Positions 8,189-17,949 of a stretch of 64,000 nucleotides of DNA are shown in pieces (within the stretch, counting starts at the first letter, position 1; each line of letters begins with the position of its first letter). Made by a program: the position numbers and the translations under genes. The notes beneath the pieces are model-generated. The model was given only the letters and a program-made list of their open reading frames with translations, was not told the DNA's origin and made no database searches. The stretch is from Fibrobacter sp. (lineage in GTDB: Bacteria; Fibrobacterota; Fibrobacteria; Fibrobacterales; Fibrobacteraceae): NCBI GenBank assembly GCA_017503015.1, contig JAFVTX010000073.1:1-64000 (forward strand). The letters run 5' to 3'.

Positions 8189-8227
8189 TTGAGTTTTTAC
8201 GTGCGGAATTAACTTATATTTCCAAAT

Positions 8228-10915
8228 ATGACGCCAGAAGCGAAGGCACGCGAAGAAATCGACAAGAAACTAGTCCAGTCGGGCTGGGTTATTCAAGATG
8301 TCAAGGAGGTTAACCTCATGGCATCTCTTGGCGTTGCCGTGCGTGAGTTCCCGACCGATTCCGGGCCTGTGGATTACGCCCTGTTTGTAGATGGGATTCC
8401 CGTTGGTGTCGTAGAGGCCAAGCGCGAAGAAGCGGGCGAAATTTTGACTTCTGTGGAATCGCAATCTGCACGCTACGCCAACAGCACTTTTAAGTGGATC
8501 AAGAACGAATACAAGATTCGTTTTGCATACGAAGCGACGAACAAGTTGACCCGCTTTACCGATTATTGCGATGAAAAATATCGCTCCCGTCGCGTTTACA
8601 GTTTCCATCGCCCCGAGACTCTGCAACTGTTGTTGAAGCAGCCCGACACGATTCGCAACAACTTAAAGAAATTGCCTGCCTTGAATACGGAAGGTTTCAG
8701 AAAATGTCAGGTAACGGCAATCAACAATTTGGACAAGTCCTTTGCCGAGAATAGGCCCAAGGCTCTCGTGCAAATGGCGACGGGTGCGGGTAAGACGTTC
8801 ACTGCGATTACGGCGTCGTATCGGCTTTTGAAATTCGGCAAGATGAAGCGCATCTTGTTCCTGGTTGATACGAAAGGTCTTGGCGAGCAGGCGGAACGCG
8901 AATTTTTGGCGTACCGTCCGTCAGATGACAACAGGTCTTTCTCCGAGTTGTACGAAGTCCGTCGCCTAAAGAAATCCTCTATACCAAAGAGTGCGCAAAT
9001 TTGCATTTGCACGATTCAGCGTATGTTCTCCATTTTGAAAGGTGAAGAACTTGATGAATCTGCCGAAGAAGTTCATTTTGACGAATTTGCGGCTGCGGAC
9101 AAAAATCCCCCGAAGGAAGTCGTTTACAACAAGGAATATCCGCCGGAATTTTTCGATTGCATCATCGTTGATGAATGTCACCGCTCCATTTACAATGTCT
9201 GGAAACAGGTGCTCGAATACTTTGATTCGTTCATTATCGGCTTGACGGCGACGCCCGACAAAAGGACGTTTGCATTCTTTGATGAAAACATCGTGAGCGA
9301 ATATACTCGCGAACAGGCGATTATCGACAACGTCAATGTGGGCGAAGATGTCTTCGTGATTGAAACCAAGGTCGGCAAGAACGGCGGACATATCCTGAAA
9401 CAACAGGTGGAATGCCGTGACAGGATGTCTCGCGAAAAGCGGTGGAAACAGCTCGACGAAGAGGTGGATTATCAGCCGTCCCAATTGGATAGGGATATTG
9501 TCAACTTCAGTCAAATTCGGACGGTAATCAAGGCGTTCAAGGAAAGTCTCTCGACGGTTTTATTCCCGTGCCGCAAGGAAGTCCCCAAAACCTTGATTTT
9601 TGCAAAGACCGACAGTCATGCCGATGATATTGTCCAGATTGTCCGTGAAGAGTTTGGCGAAGGCAATGAGTTCTGCCAGAAAATCACTTGCCAGGCTGAC
9701 AAGGCGGAATCCATACTGTCATCTTTCCGCAACAGTTACTATCCAAGAATTGCCGTGACGGTGGATATGATTGCGACGGGAACGGATGTCAAGCCCATTG
9801 AATGCCTCATCTTTATGCGCGATGTCCGTAGTCGAAATTACTTTGAGCAGATGAAGGGCCGCGGGACGCGAACTTTGAGCAAGGGCGACTTGCAGAAGGT
9901 GACTCCGTCTGCTACGGAGAACAAGGACCATTTCGTGATTGTAGATGCAGTGGGCGTGACAAAATCCAAGAAGACGGATACTCGTCCGCTAGAAAGAAAG
10001 CCGACCGTAAGCCTGAAAGAACTGATGATGAATGTGGCGATGGGCGCGAAGGATGCCGATACCTTGACATCCCTTGCAAACAGGCTCGTGCGTTTGAACT
10101 CCCAAATGACCGAAGATGAACGGACTGGATTCAAGAAGTATGTTTTAAAATCGGCAGGGAGTCTTGCCGAAAATCTCTTGAATGCGTTTGACGAAGATTA
10201 CCTGCAAGGGAAAGACCAGCAAGAAGTCGTCCGCGAGGCGGTGAAACCATTCTACGACCCCAATGTCCGCCAATATATCGAAAATATCCGTCGTGTTCAC
10301 GAGCAGGTCATTGACAATGTGAATCTCGATAGTGTGGAATTTGCAGGCTTTGATACGGACCAGGAAAAAGCCGCCGATATGGTGATTGCGAATTTCCGCG
10401 AGTTTATCAACGAGAATAAGGACGAAATCATCGCCCTGCGAATCATTTATGACCACGCTTATGCTGATCGCCCGATGGTCATTGAAAAACTCAACATGCT
10501 CTATGACAAGCTTACAGCAAAGCATGTGACTGCAGTGCGCCTGTGGAACTGCTACGCCATCAAGAATCCTGAAAAGGTGAAGAAAGGCGTAAAGGCGAAA
10601 ATTGTGGATTTGATTTCCATTATCCGCTATGAACTGGGTTACTCCGAAAACTTGTCGCCGTTTGCAGACCGCGTAGATTATAACTTTATGCAATGGACTC
10701 TGAAATGTAACGCCGGCGATGTCCATTTTACCGAAGAGCAAATGAAATGGCTTCGTTTAATCAAGGAACACATCAAAACGTCGTTGAACGTTGAGCCCCG
10801 CGATTTGGATTATAGCCCGTTTGACGGAATGGGTGGCTTGGGCAGATTCTTTGAACTGTTCGGCGACGATTACGAAACCGTATTGCACCAAATGAGCATT
10901 GAATTGGTGGCTTAG
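8228..10915 (+). CDS. hsdR: Type I restriction enzyme, R (translocase/nuclease) subunit
   Basis: The 895-aa subunit couples ATP-driven DNA translocation to cleavage of unmodified DNA. The N-terminal nuclease domain has the PD-(D/E)XK core D49...E63-A-K65 (PVDYALFVDG, VVEAKRE). The SF2 helicase part shows Walker A MATGAGKT (about 183-190), DECH (315-318), GLTATP, and the later motifs (TGTDVKPIECLIFMR, FEQMKGRGTR). The C-terminal region is of the EcoEI/KpnBI type R-subunit kind. The probable -10 is only 7 nt from the ATG, so the mRNA may be leaderless. It is the first gene of an R - DUF2971 - S - membrane protein - M locus; codon and base use are typical of core genes here, unlike the AT-rich genes that follow. 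Confidence 0.95.
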   Translation: MTPEAKAREEIDKKLVQSGWVIQDVKEVNLMASLGVAVREFPTDSGPVDYALFVDGIPVGVVEAKREEAGEILTSVESQSARYANSTFKWIKNEYKIRFAYEATNKLTRFTDYCDEKYRSRRVYSFHRPETLQLLLKQPDTIRNNLKKLPALNTEGFRKCQVTAINNLDKSFAENRPKALVQMATGAGKTFTAITASYRLLKFGKMKRILFLVDTKGLGEQAEREFLAYRPSDDNRSFSELYEVRRLKKSSIPKSAQICICTIQRMFSILKGEELDESAEEVHFDEFAAADKNPPKEVVYNKEYPPEFFDCIIVDECHRSIYNVWKQVLEYFDSFIIGLTATPDKRTFAFFDENIVSEYTREQAIIDNVNVGEDVFVIETKVGKNGGHILKQQVECRDRMSREKRWKQLDEEVDYQPSQLDRDIVNFSQIRTVIKAFKESLSTVLFPCRKEVPKTLIFAKTDSHADDIVQIVREEFGEGNEFCQKITCQADKAESILSSFRNSYYPRIAVTVDMIATGTDVKPIECLIFMRDVRSRNYFEQMKGRGTRTLSKGDLQKVTPSATENKDHFVIVDAVGVTKSKKTDTRPLERKPTVSLKELMMNVAMGAKDADTLTSLANRLVRLNSQMTEDERTGFKKYVLKSAGSLAENLLNAFDEDYLQGKDQQEVVREAVKPFYDPNVRQYIENIRRVHEQVIDNVNLDSVEFAGFDTDQEKAADMVIANFREFINENKDEIIALRIIYDHAYADRPMVIEKLNMLYDKLTAKHVTAVRLWNCYAIKNPEKVKKGVKAKIVDLISIIRYELGYSENLSPFADRVDYNFMQWTLKCNAGDVHFTEEQMKWLRLIKEHIKTSLNVEPRDLDYSPFDGMGGLGRFFELFGDDYETVLHQMSIELVA

Positions 10916-10923
10916 GGGATAGG

Positions 10924-12093
10924 GTGCTTTATTACAGATACAGACCTTTTAGCGAATTATCCCTAAAAGAATTAATGTACGATGAGTTGTTCTTTGCCTC
11001 AGCAGAAGAGTGCAACGATCCTCACGAATGTTGGGATTTTTTAGCGTTTCCTGCTGATTATGATAAATGGCGTCGTTTATTGGAATTGGCGTGGAAAAAT
11101 GTTGATGAAAAGGTAAAAGCGCCTCTTTATGATGTTGTATGCAGTTATTTAGTTGAAAAATCGCCTATTACTGTATGCGAAATTTTATCAGGGGATTTTT
11201 TTCTTCCTTTGTTGGAAAGGGATAACTTTAAAAGACCATTTAGTTATAGACTTTTGATTGGTTTGGTTGATTTCCTAAATATATATTTAGGAGGAAAAAG
11301 ATATTTTGTTTCTTTTTCAAAGGCTCCTGACAGTTATTTAATGTGGTCGCATTATGCAAATAAGCATAATGGTTTTTGCCTAATATTCAAATCAATAGAT
11401 GATAGTTTGTATCAGGCAAAGGACGGGATGAGAACATCAATTGAAATAAAGGATGCTAATAGTAATAAAGTCCATATAACAGAAAACATTGGACCAAAAT
11501 TTAAATTTCGTGATATTATTTATGGAGAAAGTACTTCCTCCATTGACCCATTTTGCTATTTTCCTGAATATGTAAATAAATGCTGCATAGAGAATGATGA
11601 GGAACGAATAGATTTTTTCAATAAATTGGAAAGACATCATTTGGAAAAAGGGGCGTGCTGGGAATACGAACAAGAAAGCCGCTTACTTCTCCCTTCTCCA
11701 AATTCGTGTTCTTGGCTTACGGGATGTCAGTATGAATATACAAAACATCAGCGCTTATTTCATTACGATTCATCTCAATTAGTGGGAGTTATATTTGGAT
11801 CAAAATTGCAAAAGAACGATAAGAAAAGAATCAAAGAAATTATTGACGAAAAAATAGCCCTTCGGTTGGATTTTGGCTCTTACAATAAGCGATTCTTCAA
11901 TTTTGCATATTTTCAATCTAAATTATCAACTAAAGAGCGAAAATTAGAATTAGAGCCAATAGAAATAAATTCTTTGTCTAGATGCGTGAAAAAAGGAGAT
12001 GGTTTATTTAGCCAAGAATACGAACGGTGGCAGAGCGGTTGGGGAATAGAATTTGATGGTCCAGGTTCGGCGAAAAGAATAACTGTTGAATAG
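10924..12093 (+). CDS. DUF2971-family protein inside the type I R-M locus
   Basis: The 389-aa protein starts with GTG 8 nt after hsdR, with GGGGATAGG just upstream. The N-terminus YYRYRPFSELSLKEL...ELFFASAEECNDPHE and the later MWSHYANKHNGFCLIF are hallmarks of DUF2971, a family of unknown function often found near defence genes. The DNA is strongly AT-rich compared with hsdR, hsdM and the core genome. It sits between hsdR and hsdS, and the gap to hsdS is 11 nt, so it is very likely co-transcribed. It might be a passenger defence gene or a modulator of the R-M complex; nothing in the sequence decides this. Confidence 0.75.
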   Translation: MLYYRYRPFSELSLKELMYDELFFASAEECNDPHECWDFLAFPADYDKWRRLLELAWKNVDEKVKAPLYDVVCSYLVEKSPITVCEILSGDFFLPLLERDNFKRPFSYRLLIGLVDFLNIYLGGKRYFVSFSKAPDSYLMWSHYANKHNGFCLIFKSIDDSLYQAKDGMRTSIEIKDANSNKVHITENIGPKFKFRDIIYGESTSSIDPFCYFPEYVNKCCIENDEERIDFFNKLERHHLEKGACWEYEQESRLLLPSPNSCSWLTGCQYEYTKHQRLFHYDSSQLVGVIFGSKLQKNDKKRIKEIIDEKIALRLDFGSYNKRFFNFAYFQSKLSTKERKLELEPIEINSLSRCVKKGDGLFSQEYERWQSGWGIEFDGPGSAKRITVE

Positions 12094-12104
12094 GCTTTTG
12101 TTTT

Positions 12105-13367
12105 ATGAATAATGGTTGGAAAGAATATTGCTTAGAAGATTTGCTGTCCTATGAGCAGCCAACTCCGTATATAGTTGAATCTACGGAGTATAGTGATGCG
12201 TTTGAAACGCCAGTTTTAACTGCTGGCGCATCCTTTATTCTTGGGTATACAGATGAAGCGGAAGGAATTTATGATCAAATCCCTGTAATCATTTTTGATG
12301 ATTTTACCACAGCTTCAAAATATGTCAATTTCCCATTCAAGGTAAAATCTTCTGCGATGAAAATTTTGACAGCCAATAAAGAATTGGTTTTGCCGAAATT
12401 TATCTATTATCGCATGCAAACGATAAAGTTTGAACATAGCACACATAAGCGGTATTGGATTCAGCAATACTCTAAAATAAAGGTTGCAGTTCCTTCTTTG
12501 TCGGAACAAAAACGAATTGTAGATAAGATTGAAGAACTATTTTCTGAATTGGACAGTGCCGTTGAAATCCTTAAAAAGACCAAAGAACAACTCGCCGTCT
12601 ATCGCCAATCTGTTTTAGAAAGTGCATTTGAAGGGAAGTACACAATTGACTGGAGAAAACAAAATAAATATTCAGTCAGTGAATTCAAAAAAGAGTTGCA
12701 TAAAAAAAGATGTGATGCAGGAAACACCTCTGAATATCAACTTATGGAAGAAATAACTCTACCTTTAATTCCAAAAGGATGGGATTGGGTATTCGTTGGC
12801 GATATTGTAACATCTCCAGAATATGGGACATCAAAAAAATCGCTGAAAAATGGTAAAGTTCCCGTTCTTAGAATGGGAAATATGAAAAACGGATCTATTG
12901 ATTGGGGTGATTTGGTTTATTCCAATGATAAAGAGGACAACAAGAAGTATTGTCTTCATGATCAAGATGTCTTGTTTAATAGAACTAACAGCCCTGAACA
13001 TGTTGGCAAAACATCTATATTTAAGGGCGAGCAAGAAGCAATTTTTGCAGGTTATATTATTAGAATAAATCAGTTGCCAGAAATAAATGCTCAATATCTG
13101 ACTTATTACATGAATAGTCATACGGCAAAGAAATATTCTAACAAAGTTAAGACTGATGGCGTTAATCAATCTAATATAAATGGAAAAAAATTATTGTCCT
13201 ATCCATTCCCTTTGTGCACGCGGGAGGAACAAGATAAAATTGTTGATGAAATTGAGATTAGGCTATCAAAATGTGATAGTATTGAAAAAACTGTAAACGA
13301 AGCTTTAATCCAAGCCGATGCAATGCGTCAAAGCGTTCTCAAAAAAGCCTTTGAAGGAGGTCTTTAA
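12105..13367 (+). CDS. hsdS: Type I restriction-modification specificity subunit
   Basis: The 420-aa S subunit carries two target recognition domains (about 1-150 and 210-365), each followed by a conserved helical spacer: LSEQKRIVDKIEELFSELD (about 127-145) and REEQDKIVDEIEIRLSKCD near the C-terminus. After the first spacer comes the usual YRQSVLESAFEG, echoed by MRQSVLKKAFEGG at the very end. It gives sequence specificity to the HsdM and HsdR subunits. The gene is AT-rich, consistent with frequent exchange of S genes. Its stop overlaps the next start by one base (TAATG). Confidence 0.93.
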   Translation: MNNGWKEYCLEDLLSYEQPTPYIVESTEYSDAFETPVLTAGASFILGYTDEAEGIYDQIPVIIFDDFTTASKYVNFPFKVKSSAMKILTANKELVLPKFIYYRMQTIKFEHSTHKRYWIQQYSKIKVAVPSLSEQKRIVDKIEELFSELDSAVEILKKTKEQLAVYRQSVLESAFEGKYTIDWRKQNKYSVSEFKKELHKKRCDAGNTSEYQLMEEITLPLIPKGWDWVFVGDIVTSPEYGTSKKSLKNGKVPVLRMGNMKNGSIDWGDLVYSNDKEDNKKYCLHDQDVLFNRTNSPEHVGKTSIFKGEQEAIFAGYIIRINQLPEINAQYLTYYMNSHTAKKYSNKVKTDGVNQSNINGKKLLSYPFPLCTREEQDKIVDEIEIRLSKCDSIEKTVNEALIQADAMRQSVLKKAFEGGL

Positions 13368-14065
13368 TGAAAAAAACAAAAAAAATTTTGCTTAAAAATT
13401 CTTATTTATTCAAATCCTCTGATTTTATTGAATTAGACTCACTATTGAGTGAAACATTCAATAAATTTACTTATGAAGCAAAACTTATTGATAAATCTAC
13501 GGTGACATTTGACTCGGTAAATGAATTGATTGAGTGTGATAATTTCAAGAATAATTTAATTATTGAAATCGAAATCCGAGCTGCTAAAGGCGAGTATGTA
13601 TATTCGTCTGTTCCTAATTGCAAAATTAAATTTTTTAGAAAAAAGGGTTATTGGGACGAATCTATAGAGTGTGAGAATACGTATTCCTCGGAACAAGATA
13701 ATTTAATATTAGAAGCATCTATTAAACGTTTTTTGGACAAACGAGTTATTAGTAAAAAAAGAGCCGTAGTTCAGCCGTTAATACACTTAATATGTTCGTA
13801 TTTTATATGCATATTTACAATGTCCTATTTTAGTGATGTAGAAAAAAAAGATGGTGTTTTTTCTCTTATATTAATATTGTTATTTCTATTCAATTGGTTG
13901 ATAGCATACCTTTTTAAGCGTCTTTTTTTAGGATGTATTTTTTCATGGGGAGAAGAAGAGAAGCACTTTTCGCGCCGTCAGCATTTGAATGAAATGATTT
14001 TTTGGGGCGTTATTATAGCGTTTATTATTAACATAGCTTCTGGGAAAATTTCTACATGGTTATAG
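13367..14065 (+). CDS. Unknown membrane protein between hsdS and hsdM
   Basis: The 232-aa protein is not one I recognise. The first 140 residues are soluble-looking (charged, beta-rich). Two or three hydrophobic segments follow (about 142-162, 168-190 and 210-230), separated by a short basic/acidic stretch. Its ATG overlaps the hsdS stop by one base and hsdM begins 14 nt downstream, so it is embedded in the operon and probably translationally coupled to hsdS. It is very AT-rich. Membrane proteins are not part of known type I R-M complexes, so it is either a passenger or an accessory effector. Confidence 0.75.
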   Translation: MKKTKKILLKNSYLFKSSDFIELDSLLSETFNKFTYEAKLIDKSTVTFDSVNELIECDNFKNNLIIEIEIRAAKGEYVYSSVPNCKIKFFRKKGYWDESIECENTYSSEQDNLILEASIKRFLDKRVISKKRAVVQPLIHLICSYFICIFTMSYFSDVEKKDGVFSLILILLFLFNWLIAYLFKRLFLGCIFSWGEEEKHFSRRQHLNEMIFWGVIIAFIINIASGKISTWL

Positions 14066-14079
14066 AGGCGTAATATTGT

Positions 14080-15567
14080 ATGTCCGAACAGTCTTCTTCT
14101 ATCGTTTCCAAAGTCTGGAGTTTGTGTGGCCCGTTGCGTGATGACGGTGTTTCGTATGGCGACTATCTGGAACAACTCACGTATTTGATTTTCCTGAAAA
14201 TGTCAGATGAATATTCCAAGCCGCCTTACAAGCGCGATACGGGTATTCCCAAGGGCTACGGCTGGTCCGATATGGTCTTGCTGAAAGGCTCCGAACTCGA
14301 AAACCAGTATAAACTCACGCTCGAAAAGTTGGGCGAACAGGGCGGTATTCTGGGCAAGATTTTCAAGGGTGCTACGAACAAAATTAGCAAGGCTGCAATT
14401 CTTGCCCGTGTTGTGTCCATGATCGATAGCGAAAAATGGGTTTCGATGTCTTCGGATGTGAAGGGCGAAATTTATGAAGGCCTGCTCCAGAAAAACGCAG
14501 AAGACGTCAAGAGCGGTGCGGGCCAGTATTTCACGCCACGTCCGTTGATTCGAGCCATGGTCAAGTGCCTGCGCCCCGAACCCATGAAAACCATTGCCGA
14601 CCCCTGTTGCGGTTCCGGCGGATTCTTCCTTGCTGCACAGGAATTCATCGCCGACCCGAATAATTACACGCTTGACCGCAAGCAGAAGGAATTCCTCAAG
14701 AACAAGACTTTCCACGGCAACGAACTGGTGACGAACACTTTCAAACTTTGCCTGATGAACCTGTATCTGCACAACATCGGCGACATCTACGGTGAACTGC
14801 CTGTAACCCAGGGCGACGCCTTGCTCACCGACCCTGGAATCCGCGTCGATTATGTGCTCACTAACCCGCCCTTTGGAAAGAAGTCTTCCATCACGTTCAC
14901 CAACGAAGAAGGCGAAAACGAAGACGAAGATTTGGTCTATAACCGCGAAGATTTCTGGGCGACAAGTTCCAACAAACAGTTGAATTTCATTCAGCACATC
15001 AATACCATTCTGAATGCAACGGGCAAGGCCGCCGTCGTGCTGCCCGACAACGTTCTCTTTGAAGGCGGCGTCGGCGAAACCATCCGCCAAAAATTGCTCT
15101 GGACAACAGACCTGCATACGATTCTTCGCTTGCCCACGGGCATCTTCTACAAGCCGGGTGTCAAGGCGAACGTGCTTTTCTTCGACAAGAAACCCGCCAG
15201 CAAAGAAATGCAGACCAAGGAAATCTGGATTTACGATTTCCGCACCAATATTCATTTCACGCTAAAGCAGAACCCGCTTGCTGACAAGGATTTGCAGGAC
15301 TTTATCAAGTGTTACAATCCTGAAAACCGCTTTGAACGCAAGGAAACCTACAACGAAAAGAAAAATCCCGAAGGACGCTTCCGCAAGTTCAAAGTCGAAG
15401 AAATCCTGAAGCGCGACAAGACAAGCCTCGACATCTTCTGGATCAAGGATAAGTCCCTTGCCGACCTCGATAACCTCCCTTCTCCCGACGAACTTGCTGA
15501 CGACATCATCGAAAACCTCCAAAGCGCATTGCAGAGCTTCCAGGAACTGAAAGGGAAATTGGGGTAA
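14080..15567 (+). CDS. hsdM: Type I restriction-modification DNA methyltransferase subunit
   Basis: The 495-aa subunit is an N6-adenine methyltransferase. It has the N-terminal HsdM helical domain (SKVWSLCGPLRDDGVSYGDY) and the catalytic domain with motif I DPCCGSGGFF (Asp174) and motif IV NPPF (Asn262). With HsdS it methylates the recognition site, and it joins HsdR for restriction. Its base composition matches hsdR, not the AT-rich genes between them, so R and M may be an older pair with replaced or inserted middle genes. The DUF262 gene starts 17 nt downstream. Confidence 0.95.
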   Translation: MSEQSSSIVSKVWSLCGPLRDDGVSYGDYLEQLTYLIFLKMSDEYSKPPYKRDTGIPKGYGWSDMVLLKGSELENQYKLTLEKLGEQGGILGKIFKGATNKISKAAILARVVSMIDSEKWVSMSSDVKGEIYEGLLQKNAEDVKSGAGQYFTPRPLIRAMVKCLRPEPMKTIADPCCGSGGFFLAAQEFIADPNNYTLDRKQKEFLKNKTFHGNELVTNTFKLCLMNLYLHNIGDIYGELPVTQGDALLTDPGIRVDYVLTNPPFGKKSSITFTNEEGENEDEDLVYNREDFWATSSNKQLNFIQHINTILNATGKAAVVLPDNVLFEGGVGETIRQKLLWTTDLHTILRLPTGIFYKPGVKANVLFFDKKPASKEMQTKEIWIYDFRTNIHFTLKQNPLADKDLQDFIKCYNPENRFERKETYNEKKNPEGRFRKFKVEEILKRDKTSLDIFWIKDKSLADLDNLPSPDELADDIIENLQSALQSFQELKGKLG

Positions 15568-15584
15568 GAAATAAAGGAGTACCT

Positions 15585-17789
15585 ATGAAAGCAGAATCTA
15601 AATCTTTCTCTTTTTTGGGCGAAATTCAAACATTTGAAATTCCTTTTTTTCAGCGTGCTTATGTTTGGAAAAAGGATAACTGGGCTGAACTCCTAGAAGA
15701 TTTAAAGAATGTGAATCGCAGGCACTTTCTGGGTTCGATAATTCTCAAAAAAATTAACGACCCAAGCGCTAGTGTTTTTGGAGCGACAACGCGTGTAAGT
15801 GTCATTGATGGCCAACAACGCCTGACAACACTAAGCATTTTGATTAAGGCTATTTTTGATTGCTTCGATGAGGCTACAAAAGCAAATACATTGGATGCAA
15901 TGAAAAGTACCCTTTTCTATAAAAAGAAAAAGACAGAATCCGCTTATCATATAAAAGTTAAACATTCAAAAATTGATCGCCCCGATTTTGAGAAAGTTAT
16001 CGGGTCTGTATCTGCAACAGGCATTTCCTCTATTGATTATTCTGAAGTGAAAAACTTGGATGTCGCAGATGATAATTCTAATCACAGGATTCTGTGCTGT
16101 TATAAGTTTTTTTATGATGAACTTAAAGACTGTTCTCAAAATACTTTGAGTGACATTTTCAATGGATTGCTGGATGAAGAAAACAAGATGATTGTCGTTA
16201 TCGCATTAGATGATGATGATCACGAACAGCAGATATTTGATACAATCAATAGTGCTGGAGTTCGTTTAACATCGACAGACATTGTTAAAAATGCATTGTT
16301 CCAAAAATTAATGGAATACGACAAGGACGAAGAAAGCGTTTATGAGTTTTATACGAACACCTGGGATAAGGTCTTTAGTGTAGATGATGATGCTCAATCC
16401 TATTGGAGTAAGAAAAAAACGGTCGGCCGTATTCAACGTGATAACAGTGAAATGTTACTCCAGGCCGTTGCTATTATAGAAGAAATATTTGACCCTAGCG
16501 AGCATACTTTAACAGATATTCCGGATTTATATAAGAAGTATATTAGCACGAGGAATGAAGTCGAAGTTAAAGGTTTTATCAATAAAATTATTGACTATGC
16601 CAAGATTTATCGAAACCATGTTCCTGAAATGAGTAAGACAACTCATTATTCCTACAATGAGGATGTAAAGCGGCTTTTCCATATACTTGATGTACTTGGC
16701 TTGACAACATTCACTCCGTATATATTGTTCTTGTTGAAAAAGTATGAAAAAGATCAGGATACATTGCTGGCTAGGTTAAAAGACCTTGAAAATTTTGTTA
16801 TTCGCCGAATGATTCATCACGAAAGTACTCAAGGATATAATAAGAATTGCCTGGACTTCATAAAAAATGAAGAAAAAGCCGGCGAAATGGCAGCATTGAT
16901 TACGAATGACGAGATTCTAGAAGGACTTTCTAAAATCAATAACAGAGAAGCGACTTTGTTGCTTTTCTGGGTGGAATTGAATCGCCGTAGTCAATCTCCT
17001 ATGTATGATGTGAAAGAATTGTTATACGAATACACTCTTGAACATATTATGCCTCAAAAATGGGAAGAGCATTGGAGCAATTTGCCCTATGTAAATATTA
17101 ATGGTTCCTTAATTGCGAATGCTGATGAAGGTAAGCGGAAACGTTACTTTATGGTGTATTCCTTGGGAAATATGACCTTGCTGAATGGAAAATTGAATGC
17201 CGCTATTCGCAATAATGAATTCAAAGTGAAAATGGAGGGTACTCCAAAGCGTAAGGGAGTAAAAAATTTCGCTTCGCTAAACATCACTAAAGAGGATATT
17301 ATTCAGAATATCTACGAGAAGGGTATTGATTGGAACGAAAGACGAATTTATGAACGCCAAGTTCACTTGACGAAAGAAATTCTTGATATGTGGAGCATTG
17401 GTAACAATGATATCACTATTCCAGATTCTATAAATGTTGCTCCGAATACTCCGAAAGACCCGTTTAAACGTGCAGTACCGAAGAAAATGTCTTCGGGCAT
17501 ACGAGTTGTTAAAGATGATGACACGATAATTGTAGGTGAAACCGCAGCTGAAGTTCTTGTGGAAACTATGAAAGCACTTATTGGAATTTATGGATTGGAT
17601 AAGGTTTGCAAAAATCCTAGCGTCCCTTCGCTTACCAAAAAAGGCCCATTTCCTCAGTCTTCGAAACCTATTGGCAATGGATATTATGTTAATACATGTA
17701 ATAATACAAATGACAAAATTAAGGCGTTGAAGAAGTATTTTGAACACCTTGGCTTAAATTGGAAGATAGAGAAGGTGGAGAAGGGGTGA
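15585..17789 (+). CDS. DUF262/DUF1524 (GmrSD-like) protein
   Basis: The 734-aa protein has an N-terminal DUF262 (ParB-like/GmrS) domain with FQRAYVW (about 22-28) and VIDGQQRLTTLS (Asp75), and a DUF1524 HNH-type nuclease region with EHIMPQKWEEHW (about 486-497) and LGNMTLLNGKLNAAI. In GmrSD these domains give NTP-dependent cleavage of modified DNA; other members act as anti-phage genes. An extra C-terminal domain of about 90 aa (after about 640) is present that I do not recognise. It has an AAGGAG ribosome binding site and follows hsdM by 17 nt, so it is probably in the same operon. A terminator follows it. Confidence 0.88.
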   Translation: MKAESKSFSFLGEIQTFEIPFFQRAYVWKKDNWAELLEDLKNVNRRHFLGSIILKKINDPSASVFGATTRVSVIDGQQRLTTLSILIKAIFDCFDEATKANTLDAMKSTLFYKKKKTESAYHIKVKHSKIDRPDFEKVIGSVSATGISSIDYSEVKNLDVADDNSNHRILCCYKFFYDELKDCSQNTLSDIFNGLLDEENKMIVVIALDDDDHEQQIFDTINSAGVRLTSTDIVKNALFQKLMEYDKDEESVYEFYTNTWDKVFSVDDDAQSYWSKKKTVGRIQRDNSEMLLQAVAIIEEIFDPSEHTLTDIPDLYKKYISTRNEVEVKGFINKIIDYAKIYRNHVPEMSKTTHYSYNEDVKRLFHILDVLGLTTFTPYILFLLKKYEKDQDTLLARLKDLENFVIRRMIHHESTQGYNKNCLDFIKNEEKAGEMAALITNDEILEGLSKINNREATLLLFWVELNRRSQSPMYDVKELLYEYTLEHIMPQKWEEHWSNLPYVNINGSLIANADEGKRKRYFMVYSLGNMTLLNGKLNAAIRNNEFKVKMEGTPKRKGVKNFASLNITKEDIIQNIYEKGIDWNERRIYERQVHLTKEILDMWSIGNNDITIPDSINVAPNTPKDPFKRAVPKKMSSGIRVVKDDDTIIVGETAAEVLVETMKALIGIYGLDKVCKNPSVPSLTKKGPFPQSSKPIGNGYYVNTCNNTNDKIKALKKYFEHLGLNWKIEKVEKG

Positions 17790-17816
17790 CTCTAACTTAA
17801 TATGCTAATTTTATGA

Positions 17817-17850
17817 GAAAGCCAGCCCCTCTAGAGGCTGGCTTTCTTAT
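17817..17850 (+). terminator. Terminator closing the R-M/DUF262 operon
   Basis: GAAAGCCAGCC and GGCTGGCTTTC form an 11-bp stem (17817-17827 with 17836-17846) around CCTCTAGA, followed by a short T-rich tail. It separates the DUF262 gene from the REC/HATPase pair. Confidence 0.85.
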
Positions 17851-17949
17851 TAAAAAGGAATGTTGATGAAAAAAATGTATATAAACTATTTGATTGTTAG
17901 AAAAAATATGTTATATTCAAAAAAAAATACCCCAAAAAGGAGTAATAAA

